Assembly (NCBI RefSeq): GCF_022601875.1
Contig: NZ_JAKVIP010000004.1
Coordinates: 36,338-100,337 of the forward strand
DNA from: Chryseobacterium sp. SSA4.19
Lineage (GTDB): Bacteria > Bacteroidota > Bacteroidia > Flavobacteriales > Weeksellaceae
Length of the DNA: 64,000 nt
Direction: 5' to 3'
Shown here: positions 61,418-64,000 of the stretch, in pieces
Layout: every line of letters begins with the position of its first letter
Numbering within the stretch: the stretch's first letter is position 1
The notes under the pieces: model-generated
Told to the model about the DNA's origin: nothing
The model's database searches: none
The model's input: only the letters and a program-made list of their open reading frames with translations
Made by a program: the position numbers and the translations under genes

Positions 61418-62326
61418 ATGAAAATTGAATATGCCATCATCATTAAGAATAAAACAAGACTAGAATCTTTAATTGAAAGATTCAATACCAAAGCGCAGGC
61501 AAAGTTTTATATTGAACGTTCAGGAGGAAATTTCCAGGACTATGTGGATGAGCATGAACAGTTTTACCGTTCATTTCTGGAAGTCCAGACTCAGCTTTCC
61601 GGAATCATTAAAAATAAAGTGGTTGAAAAGGATTTCATACCGTCCTATATCTTCTCAGAAAATAATGTGATTGTGGTGATAGGGCAGGACGGACTGGTTG
61701 CCAATGTGGCTAAATATTCCAGGCATATTCCGATTATAGCGATTAATCCTGATGAAGAGAGGTATGATGGAACACTGCTTCCTTTTACGGCTAAGAATTT
61801 TTTGAATGCAGTGAAATCCGTAATAAACGAAAGTTTTAGTTCAAGAAAGATGCGGTTTGCAGAAGCCGTATTGAATGACGGACAAAAATTACTGGCCGTT
61901 AATGATCTATTCATCGGGATTTCTTCCCATGCCTCGGCAAGATATAAAATCATGCTGAACGGAAAAGAAGAAACCCATTCTTCAAGCGGAATTATTGTTT
62001 CCACCAAAACCGGGAGCACAGGATGGTTGAGTTCGGTTTTCAATATGGCTTCCGGGATTTTAGGTGTATCGGATATGAAATATCCGCAATTAAAAGATGA
62101 GGATCTGTATTTTGCGGTAAGAGAGCCTTTTAAAAGTATCAGAACACAAACGGATATCTGCGGAGGAAAATTGGAAAAGGGAAATAAACTGATCATCGAA
62201 TCATTAATGCCGAATAATGGCTTTATATTTAGTGACGGCATTGAGCAGGATTTTCTTCATTTTAACAGCGGTGCAACTGCAGAAATCAGGCTTGCTGATG
62301 AAGAAGCAGTTTTGGTATTACAGTAA
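61418..62326 (+). CDS. NAD-kinase-like protein with altered motifs
   Basis: 302 residues with the diacylglycerol/NAD-kinase fold. The GGDGT-like motif reads VVIGQDGLVANVAKY (86-100), i.e. GGDGT became GQDGL; the following NPD (110-112) and DGTLLPF are kept. The second NAD-kinase site is changed to VNDLFIG (161-167), but the conserved GIIVSTKTGSTGW (191-203) is present. The N-terminal 75 residues are extra and helical. It is therefore an NAD-kinase relative, probably acting on a different nucleotide or binding without catalysis. It lies 5 bases before the macrodomain gene. Confidence 0.75.
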   Translation: MKIEYAIIIKNKTRLESLIERFNTKAQAKFYIERSGGNFQDYVDEHEQFYRSFLEVQTQLSGIIKNKVVEKDFIPSYIFSENNVIVVIGQDGLVANVAKYSRHIPIIAINPDEERYDGTLLPFTAKNFLNAVKSVINESFSSRKMRFAEAVLNDGQKLLAVNDLFIGISSHASARYKIMLNGKEETHSSSGIIVSTKTGSTGWLSSVFNMASGILGVSDMKYPQLKDEDLYFAVREPFKSIRTQTDICGGKLEKGNKLIIESLMPNNGFIFSDGIEQDFLHFNSGATAEIRLADEEAVLVLQ

Positions 62327-62331
62327 AAAGC

Positions 62332-62805
62332 ATGAAAATGATACAATATTTAACAGGTGATGCAGCAAACCCTCAAATAGAGGGAAATAAAATCATTGCT
62401 CATATTTGCAACGATATCGGAGGCTGGGGAAAAGGTTTTGTTGTGGCAATTTCGAAAAGATGGAAAGAACCGGAAAATGAATACAGAAAGTGGTTTAAGA
62501 ATGGTGAACATTTTCAGCTTGGAGAAATCCAAATGGTTCAGGTGAAAGAGAATATCTGGATTTGCAATATGATTGCCCAACATAAAACGATTACCAGTTC
62601 AAAAGAAGTTTCTCCGATCAGGTATGAAGCTGTCGAAAAATGTCTGGAGAAACTTTCTGTTGAAGCATTAAAGTTAAATGCTGGTATCCATATGCCGAGA
62701 ATCGGTTGTGGGCTGGCAGGTGGAAAATGGGAAGCAATCGAACCGATTATTGAAAGAACCTTGTTAAACAATGAGGTGGAAGTATATGTGTATGATTTTG
62801 AATAA
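62332..62805 (+). CDS. Macrodomain protein, Poa1p/TARG1-like
   Basis: 157 residues, one macrodomain. The ADP-ribose-binding loop is KIIAHICNDIGGWGKGFVVAISKRW (about 20-44) and the second loop MPRIGCGLAGGKWEAIEPII (121-140). These resemble the Poa1p/TARG1 branch, which removes ADP-ribose from glutamate or from ADP-ribose-1''-phosphate and, in bacterial relatives, from DNA. So it is likely to be a de-ADP-ribosylating or ADP-ribose-sensing enzyme. It is closely coupled to the NAD-kinase-like gene (5 bases) and to the next gene (13 bases). Confidence 0.85.
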   Translation: MKMIQYLTGDAANPQIEGNKIIAHICNDIGGWGKGFVVAISKRWKEPENEYRKWFKNGEHFQLGEIQMVQVKENIWICNMIAQHKTITSSKEVSPIRYEAVEKCLEKLSVEALKLNAGIHMPRIGCGLAGGKWEAIEPIIERTLLNNEVEVYVYDFE

Positions 62806-62818
62806 AATTAATTAAACC

Positions 62819-63229
62819 ATGAAAACAATAACATTATACAGGCCTGTAGGTGAAAAGGAAATGATTTTAATTATAGAAAGCAATTATAAGAAATTTCCTC
62901 CACGGCTGGAGTGGCAGCCGATTTTCTATCCTGTTTTAAATGAAGACTATGCTTCAGAAATTGCAGAAAAGTGGAATACCCGTGATCAGGCAGGAAATTA
63001 TCTCGGTTTTGTAACCAAATTTGAAGTGTCGGAGGATGAAGTAAATAAATATCCGATGCAGAACGTCGGAGCGGGAAATCATAATGAACTGTGGGTTCCT
63101 TCGGAAAATCTGGAAACGTTCAATCAGTCCATTGCAGGAAAAATTGAAGTGGTGAAAGTTTTCATAGGAAAAGATTTTAAAAGAGCTTCCAATAATGAAA
63201 TTAAAGACCTGCTTGTAAATTTAAAATAA
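62819..63229 (+). CDS. Conserved protein commonly annotated ADP-ribosylation/crystallin J1
   Basis: 136 residues, soluble. TITLYRPVGEKEMILIIES, FPPRLEWQPIFYPVLNEDYA, and NVGAGNHNELWVPSENLETFN are the family features; proteins of this type are often labelled ADP-ribosylation/crystallin J1 without experimental basis. The compact alpha/beta pattern could be an ADP-ribosyltransferase-like fold, but I see no R-S-E or H-Y-E triad that I would trust. Position between two macrodomain genes and DUF4291 supports a link to ADP-ribose. Its stop overlaps the start of the next gene by one base. Confidence 0.7.
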   Translation: MKTITLYRPVGEKEMILIIESNYKKFPPRLEWQPIFYPVLNEDYASEIAEKWNTRDQAGNYLGFVTKFEVSEDEVNKYPMQNVGAGNHNELWVPSENLETFNQSIAGKIEVVKVFIGKDFKRASNNEIKDLLVNLK

Positions 63230-63888
63230 TGAAATTAAAATTAGAAAAATATAAACAACAACTACAGGATTGGCCTCAGAAAGGACATCATATCATGGCT
63301 CAATATGACAATGAAAAAATTATAATTTATCAATCCTATCGGAAAGAGATTGGTGAATTTGCTGTTAAGAACCAATATTTTGGTGGTGCATTCAGTCTGG
63401 AAAGAATGACTTGGATAAAACCTAATTTCCTCTGGATGATGTACAGGAATGGTTGGGGAAAAAAAGAAGGTCAGGAATATGTTTTAGCAATTCATTTAAA
63501 AATGGAAGCCTTTAAAGAATATCTGAGAAATGCGGTGTATTCTTCATATAACAAGGAGATGGAAATTTCCAGAGAAGAATGGAAGGATCAGGTAAATGAA
63601 TCTTCGGTAAGGCTGCAATGGGATCCGGATCATGATCCTTTTGGAAACAAATTAGAGAGGAGAGCAATTCAGATAGGTTTAAGAAATGATTTTATTAGAT
63701 CTTTTGCTCAGGATGACATTATTTTAATTGATGATATTTCAGATTTTGTGAAAGAGCAGTATCAGTATGTTTTGAATGATGATTTGGATAACCTGATGCT
63801 GCCTGAAGAAAAACCGTTAGTATTTGATGATGAAAATTTAAATAAAAAATTGAAGCTTAACAAAAATCCTGATCCTTATGAATATTGA
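63229..63888 (+). CDS. DUF4291 family protein
   Basis: 219 residues of the DUF4291 family. Signature stretches: [68 protein letters not shown] and [23 protein letters not shown]. The family is of unknown biochemistry and has been seen in NAD-linked gene neighbourhoods. It overlaps both neighbours: its ATG overlaps the previous stop by one base, and the macrodomain gene starts 11 bases before its own stop. Co-translation of the three is therefore near certain. Confidence 0.88.
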   Translation: MKLKLEKYKQQLQDWPQKGHHIMAQYDNEKIIIYQSYRKEIGEFAVKNQYFGGAFSLERMTWIKPNFLWMMYRNGWGKKEGQEYVLAIHLKMEAFKEYLRNAVYSSYNKEMEISREEWKDQVNESSVRLQWDPDHDPFGNKLERRAIQIGLRNDFIRSFAQDDIILIDDISDFVKEQYQYVLNDDLDNLMLPEEKPLVFDDENLNKKLKLNKNPDPYEY

Positions 63889-64000
63889 ATTAATAAAAAC
63901 AGATATCACCAAAATAAAAACAGATGCCATCGTGAACGCAGCCAATTCTTCTTTATTGGGCGGCGGCGGCGTAGATGGTGCTATCCACCGGGCAGGAGGA
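63878..64000 (+). CDS. Macrodomain protein (MacroD/YmdB-like), cut by window edge
   Basis: 41 codons visible, reading on past the window end. The start [19 protein letters not shown] is followed by [22 protein letters not shown], the hallmark first ADP-ribose loop of MacroD-type hydrolases that remove ADP-ribose from acidic residues or from O-acetyl-ADP-ribose. It starts inside the end of the DUF4291 gene (11-base overlap). It is a second macrodomain of a different branch from the one at 62332. Confidence 0.93.
   Translation, partial: MNIELIKTDITKIKTDAIVNAANSSLLGGGGVDGAIHRAGG

Noticed and set aside
1..64000. CRISPR arrays, insertion sequences, prophage or att sites
   Set aside because: No regularly spaced repeats, transposase, integrase or phage genes are visible; the tandem tRNA-Val genes show no partial 3' copy downstream that would mark an integrated element.

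Overview
The window looks like chromosomal DNA of a flavobacterium of the Weeksellaceae, most like Chryseobacterium. The DNA is AT-rich. Many genes are preceded by the Bacteroidota -7 element TANNTTTG. It carries hallmark Bacteroidota genes: a MurF-alanine racemase fusion, TonB-dependent receptors with carboxypeptidase-like N-termini, a DUF4249 lipoprotein, the type IX secretion/gliding protein SprE, and LytS/LytTR regulators with 2TM-domain partners. I see no insertion sequence, prophage or CRISPR array. The genus is inferred from protein character only.

Left part (1-32 kb, mostly minus strand): two tandem tRNA-Val genes; glycosyltransferases and SufE; clpC; mnmA; a GRDP-like Gly/Cys-tailed protein; a LytS/LytTR two-component locus with four 2TM modules; a TonB receptor with a secreted TPR protein; a decayed AraC gene; Cu/Zn superoxide dismutase; a C-terminal processing protease; a DUF4249/TonB receptor pair; surE; a three-gene operon with a tetraether-synthase-like radical SAM enzyme and an Lgt-like membrane protein; guaC; fabG; rsmI and a repeat-bearing acidic protein. 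Three promoters (HK unit, 2TM-2TM-LytTR unit, TonB receptor) share a 21-bp-spaced direct repeat placed 32-33 bp upstream of the -7 element, which predicts a LytTR regulon.

Middle (32-46 kb): tdk, murF-alr, a patatin/beta-barrel protein, ybeY, mnmG flanked by two perfect parS sites, a methyltransferase, pgk, then a 564-bp AT-rich gap with DnaA-box-like sequences between divergent pgk and rpiB, then rnr. Perfect parS sites, the DnaA-box cluster and the left-minus/right-plus gene bias suggest that the replication origin lies here.

Right part (46-64 kb, mostly plus strand): LysE transporter, LD-carboxypeptidase, YraN, SDR, tsaB; sprE, maf, kdsC and a DUF2520 protein on the minus strand; an ECF sigma factor with a probable anti-sigma partner and a secreted protein; lepA; and a cluster for NAD/ADP-ribose chemistry that runs off the window. 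That cluster has a NUDIX-wHTH regulator, a NADAR protein, a 2OG-Fe(II) oxygenase, an SPFH protein, an NAD-kinase-like protein, a Poa1p/TARG1-like macrodomain, an ADP-ribosylation-annotated family protein, a DUF4291 protein and a second macrodomain protein. Four copies of a 19-bp partial palindrome (TTGTGT-N7-ACGCAA and variants) sit in front of the regulator, NADAR and SPFH genes, so the cluster is probably one regulon repressed by the NUDIX regulator. This is the best candidate for an undescribed system in the window.
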